Origin: Anaerococcus degeneri
GTDB taxonomy: Bacteria; Bacillota; Clostridia; Tissierellales; Peptoniphilaceae
Reading direction: 5' to 3'
Length of the DNA stretch: 64,000 bases
NCBI RefSeq assembly: GCF_017874475.1
Contig: NZ_JAGGLO010000005.1
Coordinates: 1 to 64,000, forward strand
Below are positions 26,615-34,408 of this stretch, piece by piece (the stretch's first letter is position 1; each line of letters opens with the position of its first letter). Under the pieces are notes generated by a model. The model worked only from the letters and a program-made list of their open reading frames with translations. It searched no databases and was not told the origin of the DNA. The position numbers were made by a program, and so were the translations under genes.

Positions 26615-26643
26615 AAAAAAGACACCTACCTTTTGTAGATGCC
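26615..26643 (-). terminator. Intrinsic terminator after the MATE cargo gene
   Basis: On the minus strand GGCATCTAC (26643-26635) pairs with GTAGGTGTC (26629-26621) and is followed by TTTTTT. It separates the MATE gene from the tape measure gene, so late tail transcripts would need to read through or start anew. Confidence 0.75.
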
Positions 26644-26665
26644 TTATTTTAAATATTTTATGATT

Positions 26666-28009
26666 TTAGATTATAAAATTTTTTAAACTCTTATTCACAC
26701 TAATAGCAAAAGGAATTGTGATGATTGTTGTTATTAAATCTGAAATTGTTTGAGCATATATAACACCATTTAATCCCATAAGTTTAGGCAACAATAAAAT
26801 GATAGGGATAAACACAATTCCTTGTCGCAATGAATTTAGAAATACTCCCCCTAATGCCTTTCCTGTAGACAAATACAAGGTAGAGTAAGTAAACTGAAAT
26901 CCAAATGTTATAAACATAATTACAGCTGCTCGTAATGCCGGCACTGCTATATTTAATACATTTTCATCAGTCCCAAATATAGATAATATACTTGGGGCAA
27001 ATATATAAACTATCACAGTCCACACTACACAAAATACATTTGTCCATTTAACACTTGCCTTTATAGCTTCTCTCACTCTTTCATAATTCTTAGCTCCATA
27101 ATTAAATCCAGCTAATGGTTGTAATCCTTTCATATATCCAAATACAACATTTGTTCCTAATGTTACAATTCTAAGAACAATACCCATTGCAGCTATTGCT
27201 TCTTCTCCATAAAAGGACGCTGCATAAGATATTTTGCTGATGGATATTGTTTGTAGAATTTGAAGTATTAACATGGATATACCTATCTTTAATATATCCT
27301 TGTAAATTGCAACTGTAGGTTTAAAGTTAGGTAACTTTATCTCAATTAAATTTTTATCTCCTACAAAGTAAATGAGATACATTAGACTGGTTATAACTCT
27401 GGCTATGAGTGTCGCAATCGCTGCACCTCTCACTCCTAAATTAAGTCCGAATATAAATATCGGATCTAAAATCATATTTGATATAGAGCCTACAATCATA
27501 GCCTTTAAGGAAATTTTAGCAGCTCCTTGTGCAACGGCTAAATTTCCAAGTGTTACATTTACCGTTCCCAAAATACCGCCTACTATGAATATTCCTGTAT
27601 ACGACTTGGAAATTTCAATAATAGATGGTATGGCTCCCATAAATTTCAAAACGCCATCTAAATAGCAAAACAATGCAATAGCTGTAACTATCCCTAAAAT
27701 TGCACTTGTTAGTAGAGCAACTGTCGCTACAATACTTGCTTCTTTTTTATCATTTCCTCCAAGTAGCCTTGATATATAAGAGCCTGCTCCGGCACCAAAT
27801 GTTAATCCTATCCCTAAAAAAATAAGTTGAATCGGAAAGGCAACAGAAACGGCAGCTACTGCCTCTTTTCCAAGTCCGGACACAAAATAGGTGTCCACAA
27901 CATTGTATAAGGCAGCTACCAACAAACTGATAACCATAGGTATACCTAACTTAAAAAGTGCCTTATCAATATTTTCTTCTTTCAAAATTTTTATTCTGCT
28001 TTCGTTCAT
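26666..28009 (-). CDS. MATE family efflux transporter carried as prophage cargo
   Basis: A 447-residue MATE transporter with about 12 spans. The N-terminal half has 'LGIPMVISLLVAALYNVVDTYFVS' (residues 22-45, quoted without its ends) and the C-terminal half 'MKGLQPLAGFNYGAK' near residue 285. It differs clearly from the MATE at 3645. It does not belong to the tail module in which it sits, between the tail chaperone and tape measure genes, and it has its own leader and terminator. Such unlinked genes in phages (morons) often serve the lysogen; drug or metabolite efflux is likely, substrate unknown. Confidence 0.88.
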   Translation of the reverse strand: MNESRIKILKEENIDKALFKLGIPMVISLLVAALYNVVDTYFVSGLGKEAVAAVSVAFPIQLIFLGIGLTFGAGAGSYISRLLGGNDKKEASIVATVALLTSAILGIVTAIALFCYLDGVLKFMGAIPSIIEISKSYTGIFIVGGILGTVNVTLGNLAVAQGAAKISLKAMIVGSISNMILDPIFIFGLNLGVRGAAIATLIARVITSLMYLIYFVGDKNLIEIKLPNFKPTVAIYKDILKIGISMLILQILQTISISKISYAASFYGEEAIAAMGIVLRIVTLGTNVVFGYMKGLQPLAGFNYGAKNYERVREAIKASVKWTNVFCVVWTVIVYIFAPSILSIFGTDENVLNIAVPALRAAVIMFITFGFQFTYSTLYLSTGKALGGVFLNSLRQGIVFIPIILLLPKLMGLNGVIYAQTISDLITTIITIPFAISVNKSLKNFII

Positions 28010-28054
28010 TTAAAATTTCTCCACTTCTCAATATTTTATTTTCTGTATTTATGC

Positions 28055-28148
28055 AACAAAAAAGGCATAAATACAAAATAGTATCTGCCTTTTGCTTAAT
28101 AATTTATAAAACAAAAGGCTACAGACAAAACATTGCCCATAGCCTTTT
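28055..28148 (-). promoter_or_regulatory. Attenuator-like leader of the MATE gene
   Basis: Two consecutive hairpins occupy the minus-strand leader. First, AAAAGGCTA pairs with TAGCCTTTT (28148-28140 with 28121-28113). Second, AAAAGGCAGATAC pairs with GTATTTATGCCTTTT and is followed by a run of T (28093-28055), a convincing intrinsic terminator about 45 bases before the MATE start codon. From memory, similar leaders precede ribosomal-protection tet genes. The layout suggests that expression depends on reading through the terminator, perhaps coupled to translation of the short frame inside it. Confidence 0.65.
28096..28140 (-). CDS. Candidate 14-residue leader peptide
   Basis: An ATG at the top of the first leader hairpin opens MGNVLSVAFCFINY, which ends between the two hairpins. 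A ribosome stalled here could disrupt the first stem and alter formation of the terminator. The ribosome site is weak (AAAAGG close to the ATG), so this is tentative. Confidence 0.3.
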   Translation of the reverse strand: MGNVLSVAFCFINY

Positions 28149-28252
28149 ACATTTTATTTATATATCGAGAAATGCGCACAAAAACAAAGCCAACTAAATG
28201 ACCTAATTTTTTGTATTTCCCGATGAAATCTTAAATGTAATTTATTTGCTAT

Positions 28253-28291
28253 ACTCTGTACAATGTTTCATCGGTTTCATTTGTACAGAGT
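28253..28291. repeat. 11-bp perfect inverted repeat upstream of the MATE leader
   Basis: ACTCTGTACAA (28253-28263) and TTGTACAGAGT (28281-28291) flank a 17-bp spacer that itself contains GTTTCAT twice. It lies about 110 bases upstream of the first attenuator hairpin, a good place for an operator or promoter. The rest of 28149-28371 shows no gene. Confidence 0.6.
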
Positions 28292-28371
28292 TAAGTTTGT
28301 TCTTAGGATGATTTTTTAAATATATGCTCATTACGCTACCCTTCTACTTTTTATGAATTATACTATATAAA

Positions 28372-28536
28372 TCAAAATTTATCAAACTCAGCTTGACCTG
28401 CCACCTTGCTATATTTCACTCCGTCATTTGATTTTTCAGTCCAAATATCTAGTACCATACCAATTGTAAGTAAATCAAGTTCTGAAATGCTTATCCCTAT
28501 TTCCACGCATCTTAGTAGAAATAGAGCTGTTGTCAT
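28372..28536 (-). CDS. Tail assembly chaperone, frameshift (T) part
   Basis: A 54-codon frame beginning MTTALFLLRCVEIG and containing SELDLLTIGMVLDIW, a sequence type found at the end of tail-assembly chaperones of Firmicutes phages. It lies in the -1 frame relative to the upstream chaperone gene and overlaps its stop (ATGA). A slippery heptamer at 28563-28557 would join the two into one G-T product, as in lambda. It may also be made independently from its own ATG. It is too short to be found by usual length cut-offs. Confidence 0.75.
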   Translation of the reverse strand: MTTALFLLRCVEIGISISELDLLTIGMVLDIWTEKSNDGVKYSKVAGQAEFDKF

Positions 28537-28898
28537 TTCCCTACTACTTTTTGGAAGTTTTTTTTAGACTTAACTTCTGTCTGAATATTTGCTCCCCAAA
28601 GTTCAAGTATTTCAGGAAGAACCTCATAAATAGAAAACATTTCAAACTGGTCAAGCCAATCATCAATGTTTCCTGGAATACTTCTATCTGCATGGTAAGC
28701 CATGATGTAGGCTACATTTTCAAATATCTCAAGGTCATCAATTTCAAAAGACCCTTCATTGGCCTTGAATGTTTTCTCCAGCTTTGAGAGGTCTTTGAAA
28801 ATATCTCTTTTAAATTTAATTCTATACAGTCTAGGGATTGTAGCAGATGAACGAAACTTTACATCAACCTCTCCTACTTTTACTGTTTTCTCAAGCAT
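28533..28898 (-). CDS. Tail assembly chaperone (G part)
   Basis: A 121-residue protein beginning MLEKTVKVGEVDV, of the phage tail-chaperone type that coats the tape measure during tail assembly. It contains 'RLYRIKFKRDIFKDLSKLEK' and ends KSKKNFQKVVGK. It directly follows the major tail protein, the standard position. Near its 3' end the A-rich heptamer A AAA AAC is in the correct phase for -1 slippage into the downstream frame. Confidence 0.78.
   Translation of the reverse strand: MLEKTVKVGEVDVKFRSSATIPRLYRIKFKRDIFKDLSKLEKTFKANEGSFEIDDLEIFENVAYIMAYHADRSIPGNIDDWLDQFEMFSIYEVLPEILELWGANIQTEVKSKKNFQKVVGK
28557..28563 (-). other. -1 ribosomal frameshift site in the tail chaperone
   Basis: On the minus strand the sequence reads TCT AAA AAA AAC TTC in the G frame. 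The heptamer A AAA AAC (28563-28557) has the canonical X XXY YYZ form. Slipping one base back leads to CTT CCA AAA AGT AGT AGG GAA ATG ACA, directly into the T frame without a stop. Confidence 0.7.
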
Positions 28899-28909
28899 AT
28901 TTCCCCTCC

Positions 28910-29500
28910 TTATTTTCCCGATGGCTTTGGTGTTTCAGAATTAGCCTGTGGAATATAAACGTTCTTATACCAGTTAGCATAGGTATCAGCCGATGTAGTA
29001 TCTCCAGTTCTTGATTTTACAAGTCCATCCTCTCTTGGATCTGCTGTAAGTGATAGTGTTTCTGTTCCAGGCTCTATAGTATCTTCCTTTGTTTCAGATT
29101 CAATGGACGGACGAGATGCGGAGCAATTATATAGGACGTGCCTAATTGCATTGATATCACCGTCAAATTCAAATAAGAGTGCAAACTTTTCTGTTTCTGA
29201 TACATTTGCCTTTTCTACAAGTACTCCGTTTTTATCCAGTTCTTCTTTTAGGATTTCCGTTCTAAACCATTCAGGTATCAGTGCAATCTCAAGGTCACCG
29301 CTATATCCATTGTTGGCAGTAGATCTAAAATACACAATACCATCTGCATAAAAAGGACTGGATTCTCCTTCAGCTTCAAGGCTGATACTTACCGCCCCTG
29401 GGATTGCTTTAGGATTTTCATAAGAAAATGTCCCTTCGCTTGATTTTTTAAGTTTTGCTGCATGAACATTTTTAAGGTTATATTTCACTTTATTTCCCAT
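28910..29500 (-). CDS. Major tail (tube) protein
   Basis: A protein of about 196 residues of the phi13-type major tail protein family. It begins MGNKVKYNLKNVHAAK and contains 'YFRSTANNGYSGDLEIALIP' (about residues 60-79) and 'SLTADPREDGLVKSRTGD'. The latter is the usual end of the tube domain. The ATG at 29500 has GGAGGAAGAAAATC; a 13-residue longer reading overlaps more of the upstream gene. Confidence 0.82.
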   Translation of the reverse strand: MGNKVKYNLKNVHAAKLKKSSEGTFSYENPKAIPGAVSISLEAEGESSPFYADGIVYFRSTANNGYSGDLEIALIPEWFRTEILKEELDKNGVLVEKANVSETEKFALLFEFDGDINAIRHVLYNCSASRPSIESETKEDTIEPGTETLSLTADPREDGLVKSRTGDTTSADTYANWYKNVYIPQANSETPKPSGK

Positions 29501-29822
29501 GATTTTCTTCCTCCATTTCAAAAATATATAAGATTTCATAGAGTTTTTCCGACTCTATAAAGATCTCTGTTTTGTTATAAAAAATGCCATGCTCATCGAG
29601 CACAGCTTCTACTTTCTTTTCTGTTTTCGGACTTTTGTAATCCGTATAGATTTCAATATGAACTTCATTTGCTTTAAAATACACTCTTCCGTCTGCTGAA
29701 AAGTTATCGCTCGCTGGCAAGATGTAAATAAGAAAAGGCGGCTCTGGCGATTCCCCTTCAGCAAAGTGATGATAAGCATTTGGAAGTCCTATATGCTTTA
29801 TAATTTCAAGTAACCTATCCAT
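29490..29822 (-). CDS. Tail terminator/completion-type neck protein
   Basis: A 110-residue protein in the tail-terminator position, between the gp10-like protein and the major tail protein. It begins MDRLLEIIKHIGLPNAYHHF and contains 'PPFLIYILPASDNFSADGRVY'-type text, common for small tail-completion proteins of this module. It overlaps both neighbours by about 10 bases. Confidence 0.65.
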   Translation of the reverse strand: MDRLLEIIKHIGLPNAYHHFAEGESPEPPFLIYILPASDNFSADGRVYFKANEVHIEIYTDYKSPKTEKKVEAVLDEHGIFYNKTEIFIESEKLYEILYIFEMEEENHGK

Positions 29823-30195
29823 TGGAAATAGCCTCCTTTATCTCTTCTTCAAATACCTTTACAGCCTTTTCTTCAGCTGCTGCAATATGTGGTCTAGCAG
29901 ATACTCTTCCTCCACCACGCTTTGCATGACCAAATTCGAGAAGGTGGGTAAGCTGATATTTGTTTTTTGAATGAACTACAAGCTCTAAACTGCTAGATGT
30001 TTCTCTCACAGTTTTCACAGTCCAGCTTTTCCCATATTTTCCTGTATCACTTGGAGCATTCGCACTGATTTCATCACGCACTGTCTTTCCGGCTTTTTGA
30101 ACTGCCTTCTTCACATTTTCCGTTGTAACATCAGCATATTTTTCAAGTTCCTTCATCACTTCAGATGAAAGGCTATCAATTTTCACCTTGCTCAT
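29815..30195 (-). CDS. HK97 gp10-family neck protein
   Basis: A 126-residue protein of the HK97 gp10 family that joins head and tail. The helical N-terminus is followed by 'VRDEISANAPSDTGKYGKSWTV' (residues 36-57, partly quoted) and 'HLLEFGHAKRGGGRVSARPHI', the typical gp10 signature. It overlaps the head-closure gene by 4 bases. Confidence 0.82.
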   Translation of the reverse strand: MSKVKIDSLSSEVMKELEKYADVTTENVKKAVQKAGKTVRDEISANAPSDTGKYGKSWTVKTVRETSSSLELVVHSKNKYQLTHLLEFGHAKRGGGRVSARPHIAAAEEKAVKVFEEEIKEAISNG

Positions 30196-30524
30196 CTCTC
30201 ACACCTCTTACAATGAAGTTTTAGACTTTTCTTCCTATAATTCATGTGGTCAATTCCTTCAATTTCATAAATATCATTATGAAAAATAACTCTATAGCAG
30301 GTGGAAGATAAGACCGATACTTCCTTACTGTAGCGAATGGTAAAGTCAATCTTGCTTTCATCCCATATAGCACCACTACTTGTTTCTTCCTTTGGACTTT
30401 CACTGCTGATAGTTGCATGGCAAGAGTAGTATTTACTCCACACATTTTTATGGTTTCCTATTTTATCCACTTCAATTTTGCTTTTTTCTATAGTAATGCG
30501 TTCATTTAATAGTGAAACTTTCAT
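30192..30524 (-). CDS. Phage head closure protein (head-tail adaptor)
   Basis: A 110-residue protein of the SPP1 gp16/HK97 head-closure type. Features are 'LNERITIEKSKIEVDKIGN', 'YSCHATISS' and 'RVIFHNDIYEIEGID'. It shares one base with the upstream connector gene and four with the gp10-like gene. Confidence 0.78.
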   Translation of the reverse strand: MKVSLLNERITIEKSKIEVDKIGNHKNVWSKYYSCHATISSESPKEETSSGAIWDESKIDFTIRYSKEVSVLSSTCYRVIFHNDIYEIEGIDHMNYRKKSLKLHCKRCER

Positions 30525-30802
30525 TAAAATTCCGCCTTTCTTACTCCAAATAACATGGATCTAAGTGTAATCGTTAGCTCATGATGGTCTGCCTCTTCCC
30601 TATGTTCATAAAGATAGGCGGCAGCATATAGCACTGCCACCTTGTATTCTTCAAAGTTCTCACAAATGATTTCTTCTTCCTCTTTTCTTGCTATAGAAAG
30701 ACACATTTTTTCAGAAGACTTTATAAGGGTGCTAATCAGATTATCATCTTCACTTGTATCCACCCTCAGATAGTTTTTCATTTCTTCAAGACTTACAACC
30801 AT
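30524..30802 (-). CDS. Head-tail connector protein (gp6-like)
   Basis: A protein of about 92 residues starting MVVSLEEMKNYLRVD, the typical opening of HK97 gp6-like connectors ('LEEMKNYLRVDTSEDDNLI'). The C-terminal half is helical (YKVAVLYAAAYLYEHREEAD). The ATG at 30802 has a strong G-rich ribosome site; an upstream GTG would add three residues. Confidence 0.8.
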   Translation of the reverse strand: MVVSLEEMKNYLRVDTSEDDNLISTLIKSSEKMCLSIARKEEEEIICENFEEYKVAVLYAAAYLYEHREEADHHELTITLRSMLFGVRKAEF

Positions 30803-30820
30803 AACTAGCACCCCCCTCCT

Positions 30821-32014
30821 TTATTTTGCTTTAATAGTTAAAAGATGAACCGCCTCAGGAAGAATCAGTTTTCCATCCACTCTTTCCTTTGCAATAAAGC
30901 CTGTTGTATCTGTTTCAGCATAAAGCTCCGTAAGTTCCTGCATAGACCTTGTTCCTCTGTCTGCAATGTTGTAATAAGAAAAATCACCGAATGCAATGGC
31001 AGGTTTTCCCGCTTCTACAAGAGGTGCATACGCTGATGTAAAAATAGGATAACCAAGCAGTCTATCCGGCTCTCCTTCTTTAATGGAAGGCTGCCACATA
31101 TAGTTTCCATTACCATCTTTAAGTTTTCTAATGATGGCAATGGTCTGGTCATTCATAATAAATTTAGCCTTTTGACGATATGGTCTTCCAAGTGCATACA
31201 CAAGACTGATAATATCATCAGATGAAATAGCTACTCCTGCTGTTGTTACATCACTGATTGCACCACCATCTTTATGGAAAATTCCAAGAGGCTTTTTCTT
31301 ACCGTCTCCGTTTAGAAATGCATCTTCCTCGGCATTACCGATTGCCTTACCAAATTGCTCGATAATATAGCTTTCAAGCGGGAACATGCTGTCATAAAGA
31401 AGTTCATTTGTAACCTTAACACCAACAGCAAGCTTAAATGCATCAATTGTAATCTGACCAAAAGTAGAATCAGAAAATGGAATTTTACCACCTTCTTCAA
31501 CCCAAAGAGCGGCTGGCTTAGTAGCTGTTATTGTAATTCTATGAAGACCTGATGTTGTTATCTTAGTTCCTAAGGTTCTCATTATGTTATTTTCCGTTAA
31601 TACATCAATCAGTCTCTTATCATATTCCTCCGGAACAAGATATCCTCCATCAGTGTCCACTCCTTCCTGCAAAAGGTTTGTAATCTGCTTAAAGTTACTT
31701 CTGATTGCCTTAAGCATATCCCTTCTGTATTCATCGGATGCTCTTCCCTTTTTCTCCGGATTATCATCCACTTTCATTGGCTTTGTAACAATTGCATTTG
31801 ATGTAGGTCTAGATAATTCTTTATCCATCTCTTCAATCTTCTTAAGACGCTCAATCTCCATACTGTAGTTATGGACTTTCTTTTCCATTTCATCATAGCT
31901 TAAAGCATCTTCTTCAGAAATAAGGCCGTCTTTATCTCTCTTACTTTCAAGAAAAGCCTTAGCACCTTCCCAAGCCTTATTACGTTTTTCAATCATTTCT
32001 AAAATCTTACTCAT
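30821..32014 (-). CDS. HK97-type major capsid protein
   Basis: A 397-residue HK97-fold capsid precursor. Residues 1-95 are a charged, coiled-coil scaffold-like delta domain. The core begins near 'TDGGYLVPEEYDKRLIDVL' (about residue 122) and includes the E-loop and 'PKGKKKPLGIF'-type text around 235-245, here GDGKKKPLGIF. It is probably processed by the ClpP-like protease encoded next to it. Confidence 0.92.
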   Translation of the reverse strand: MSKILEMIEKRNKAWEGAKAFLESKRDKDGLISEEDALSYDEMEKKVHNYSMEIERLKKIEEMDKELSRPTSNAIVTKPMKVDDNPEKKGRASDEYRRDMLKAIRSNFKQITNLLQEGVDTDGGYLVPEEYDKRLIDVLTENNIMRTLGTKITTSGLHRITITATKPAALWVEEGGKIPFSDSTFGQITIDAFKLAVGVKVTNELLYDSMFPLESYIIEQFGKAIGNAEEDAFLNGDGKKKPLGIFHKDGGAISDVTTAGVAISSDDIISLVYALGRPYRQKAKFIMNDQTIAIIRKLKDGNGNYMWQPSIKEGEPDRLLGYPIFTSAYAPLVEAGKPAIAFGDFSYYNIADRGTRSMQELTELYAETDTTGFIAKERVDGKLILPEAVHLLTIKAK

Positions 32015-32020
32015 AATTTT

Positions 32021-32761
32021 CTACCTCCAATTTTTCATTAAAAAAAGACGTTCCATTAAGGAATCCGCCTTTACATGAGTGTTATCTGTTTCTTTATTTT
32101 CTATTTTGCATTTAGCTGCTATTCTTTCCATCAGTGAATTTACAACCTGTGCCTTTGAATACATCATGGAAACTTGTGGTGCTTCTATGTCTGTAGTTTC
32201 ACTTCTTTTTAAGATATCATCTGCAAATCCAAGCTCCACAGCTTTATTAGCATCCATCCAAGTTTCTTGATCCATTAAATGTGACAATTTCGTTCTAGAC
32301 AACCCTGTCTTAATTTCATAAGCATTGATGATGGACTCTTTTACTTCATCTAGCATCGAGATTGCTTTTTCCATTTCTCCTTTATTTCCAAAAGCTATGG
32401 TCATAGGATTATGGATCATAAGCATTGATACCGGACTCATCATCACTTTTGTGCCTGCCATTGCAATAACCGATGCTGCACTTGCTGCTATCCCATCAAT
32501 CTTTACTGTGACATCTCCTTTATATTCCATCAGCATGTTATATATCTGGGCTGCTGCAATACAGTCACCTCCTGGAGAGTTAATCCAAACAGTAATGTTT
32601 CCATTACCCTGATTTAACTCCTCTTTGAAAAGCTGTGGTGTCACATCATCGTCAAACCACGATTCTTCAGCTATCGTTCCATTAAGGAATAGGATGCGTT
32701 CTGTCGTTTCTGTTTCTCCTTGATTTACTACTTGATTCTTCCACTTCCAAAACTTCTTCAT
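32021..32761 (-). CDS. ClpP-type head maturation protease
   Basis: A 246-residue S14-family protease. The oxyanion strand 'WINSPGGDCIAAAQIYN' lies near residue 60, the nucleophile Ser in 'GIAASAASVIAMAG' near residue 92, and His in 'LMIHNPMT' near residue 118. It likely cuts the capsid scaffold domain. I placed the start at ATG 32761 after GGAGGAAGAACCG. Even so, it overlaps the end of portal by 80 bases, an unusually long overlap for this module. Confidence 0.85.
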   Translation of the reverse strand: MKKFWKWKNQVVNQGETETTERILFLNGTIAEESWFDDDVTPQLFKEELNQGNGNITVWINSPGGDCIAAAQIYNMLMEYKGDVTVKIDGIAASAASVIAMAGTKVMMSPVSMLMIHNPMTIAFGNKGEMEKAISMLDEVKESIINAYEIKTGLSRTKLSHLMDQETWMDANKAVELGFADDILKRSETTDIEAPQVSMMYSKAQVVNSLMERIAAKCKIENKETDNTHVKADSLMERLFLMKNWR

Positions 32762-34007
32762 TCGGTTCTTCCTCCTTTCCATCTTCACCTGCAAATGCTC
32801 CTGCCCTTTTAAGCGGGAGCATATTTCCATTTATGAGATATAGGTCACCTCCATCTTCACTTGGAATACGGTCTAGGTTTTCTAATTCCCTAATATCGTT
32901 CGCTGACATCCATCCATTTTGTCTGCCGATAGCATAGCCATTCATTCTTGATTGGTAATCACCACGAAGGAGTCCGTCCACATTGAATTTGACATAGTAC
33001 TTTTTCTTTTCCTCCTCAGTAAACAGCCTTCTTACAATGGACTGCTCCCACCTTGCCACCCAAGGATCAAGCGTATACTTCACAAACTCAAGCGACTGCT
33101 GCTCAATATTAGAAAAGCTCGACTTCTCAAGGTCACCTACCATATGTGGTGGAACTCTAAAGATTCGAGCTATCTCATTGATTTGAAATTTTCTTGTTTC
33201 TAAAAACTGTGCTTCATTTGGAGATATTGAAATCGGTGTGTACTTCATTCCTTCTTCCAAAATCGCTATCTTATGACTGTTACTACCAGAGAACCCTTTT
33301 GACCAGCTTTCCCTCATAGCCTCAGGATCCTTTACTGTTCCCGGATACTCCAAAATACCACTTGGAGTTGCACCATTAGCAAAGAACTTAGCTCCATATT
33401 CTTCCGTTGCGATTGCCATACCTATGGCATTTTTAGCCATAGCAATTGGTGAATAGCCAACAAGTCCATCAAAGCCAAGTCCAGGAATATGAAGAACATC
33501 TGACTGATTTAACTTCACTCTTCCTTGTTTTTCTGTTCCTGCATCAGAATCACTGACAAAATATTCATAGTAAATTTGACCTTTATCATCTCTATCTACC
33601 TTCATCCTGTCTGGCATAAGCGGATAAAGTCCTAAGACTTCACTCTTACCATTTCTGATAATTTGAGCATAGGCATTACCCCAAAGAAGTAAATGTGTCA
33701 TCATGGTTTCTCTAAAAATAAAACTTGTCATTTCAGAATTTGGTTCATCATGAAGAACTTTATATAAAGGATGATTTATTGCTTTTTCTGTTCCTGTATC
33801 GATTCTTTCATACACATGAAGTGGCAAACTCGCTACTGCCTCTGATAATATCCTTACGCAGCTATATACTGCAGTCATCTGCATAGCTGAGCGTTCGTTT
33901 ACTCTTCTTCCAGATGATGAACCACCCATCAAAAAGCTATATGAACTACCATTTGTTCTATTACTAGGCTTATCTCTACTCTTGAATAAACCGCTTAGTA
34001 TTCCCAT
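32682..34007 (-). CDS. Phage portal protein
   Basis: A 441-residue HK97-family portal that forms the dodecameric DNA gate of the head. Conserved text includes 'SAMQMTAVYSCVRILSEAVASLP' (residues 39-61, partly quoted), 'LLLWGNAYAQIIRN' and 'EIARIFRVPPHMVGDLEKSSFSNIEQQ' near residue 290. The C-terminal 40 residues are acidic, then basic and disordered. Confidence 0.9.
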   Translation of the reverse strand: MGILSGLFKSRDKPSNRTNGSSYSFLMGGSSSGRRVNERSAMQMTAVYSCVRILSEAVASLPLHVYERIDTGTEKAINHPLYKVLHDEPNSEMTSFIFRETMMTHLLLWGNAYAQIIRNGKSEVLGLYPLMPDRMKVDRDDKGQIYYEYFVSDSDAGTEKQGRVKLNQSDVLHIPGLGFDGLVGYSPIAMAKNAIGMAIATEEYGAKFFANGATPSGILEYPGTVKDPEAMRESWSKGFSGSNSHKIAILEEGMKYTPISISPNEAQFLETRKFQINEIARIFRVPPHMVGDLEKSSFSNIEQQSLEFVKYTLDPWVARWEQSIVRRLFTEEEKKKYYVKFNVDGLLRGDYQSRMNGYAIGRQNGWMSANDIRELENLDRIPSEDGGDLYLINGNMLPLKRAGAFAGEDGKEEEPNEEVLEVEESSSKSRRNRNDRTHPIP

Positions 34008-34033
34008 TTACTTTCCTCCTAATTTTCTGTATG

Positions 34034-34057
34034 AAAAAAACACCTCCTAAGAGATGC
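34034..34057 (-). terminator. Short intrinsic terminator before portal
   Basis: On the minus strand GCATCTC, loop TTAG and GAGGTGT (34057-34040) form a stem with G-U pairs, followed by TTTTTT. It lies between the 69-residue gene and the portal gene and could modulate the head transcript. Confidence 0.5.
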
Positions 34058-34073
34058 TCTTAATAATAAATTT

Positions 34074-34283
34074 TTAACTATATACCGGCTCTACTGTTTC
34101 TTTCAAAAGACAAATATCTAGTCCAATCTTCATGGCCTCGTAAACATCTGTCATTGTGCCTCCAAGGTTAAGAACCTCATTTTGAATATCTTCTTTTGTC
34201 CATCCTTTTGAACCATCATTTTCTCTTGCAAACTTATCCATGACTTTTTTAACTACAAGTTCTAATACCTCTTTTTCTAACAT
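34074..34283 (-). CDS. Small hypothetical phage protein
   Basis: A 69-residue helical protein between TerL and portal. It begins MLEKEVLELVVKKVMDKF and has a good ribosome site (AAGGAGGGAAATATA). I recognise no domain. Confidence 0.5.
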   Translation of the reverse strand: MLEKEVLELVVKKVMDKFARENDGSKGWTKEDIQNEVLNLGGTMTDVYEAMKIGLDICLLKETVEPVYS

Positions 34284-34408
34284 TATATTTCCCTCCTTTA
34301 ATCCGTTTTAGTTGGTTTGTATAGGTTAAACGAAGTTGAATATGAGTACAACCCACTTGTAAGAAATAGGGATTTAAATGTAAGAATTAAGTATTTTAAT
34401 GTTGTTTT

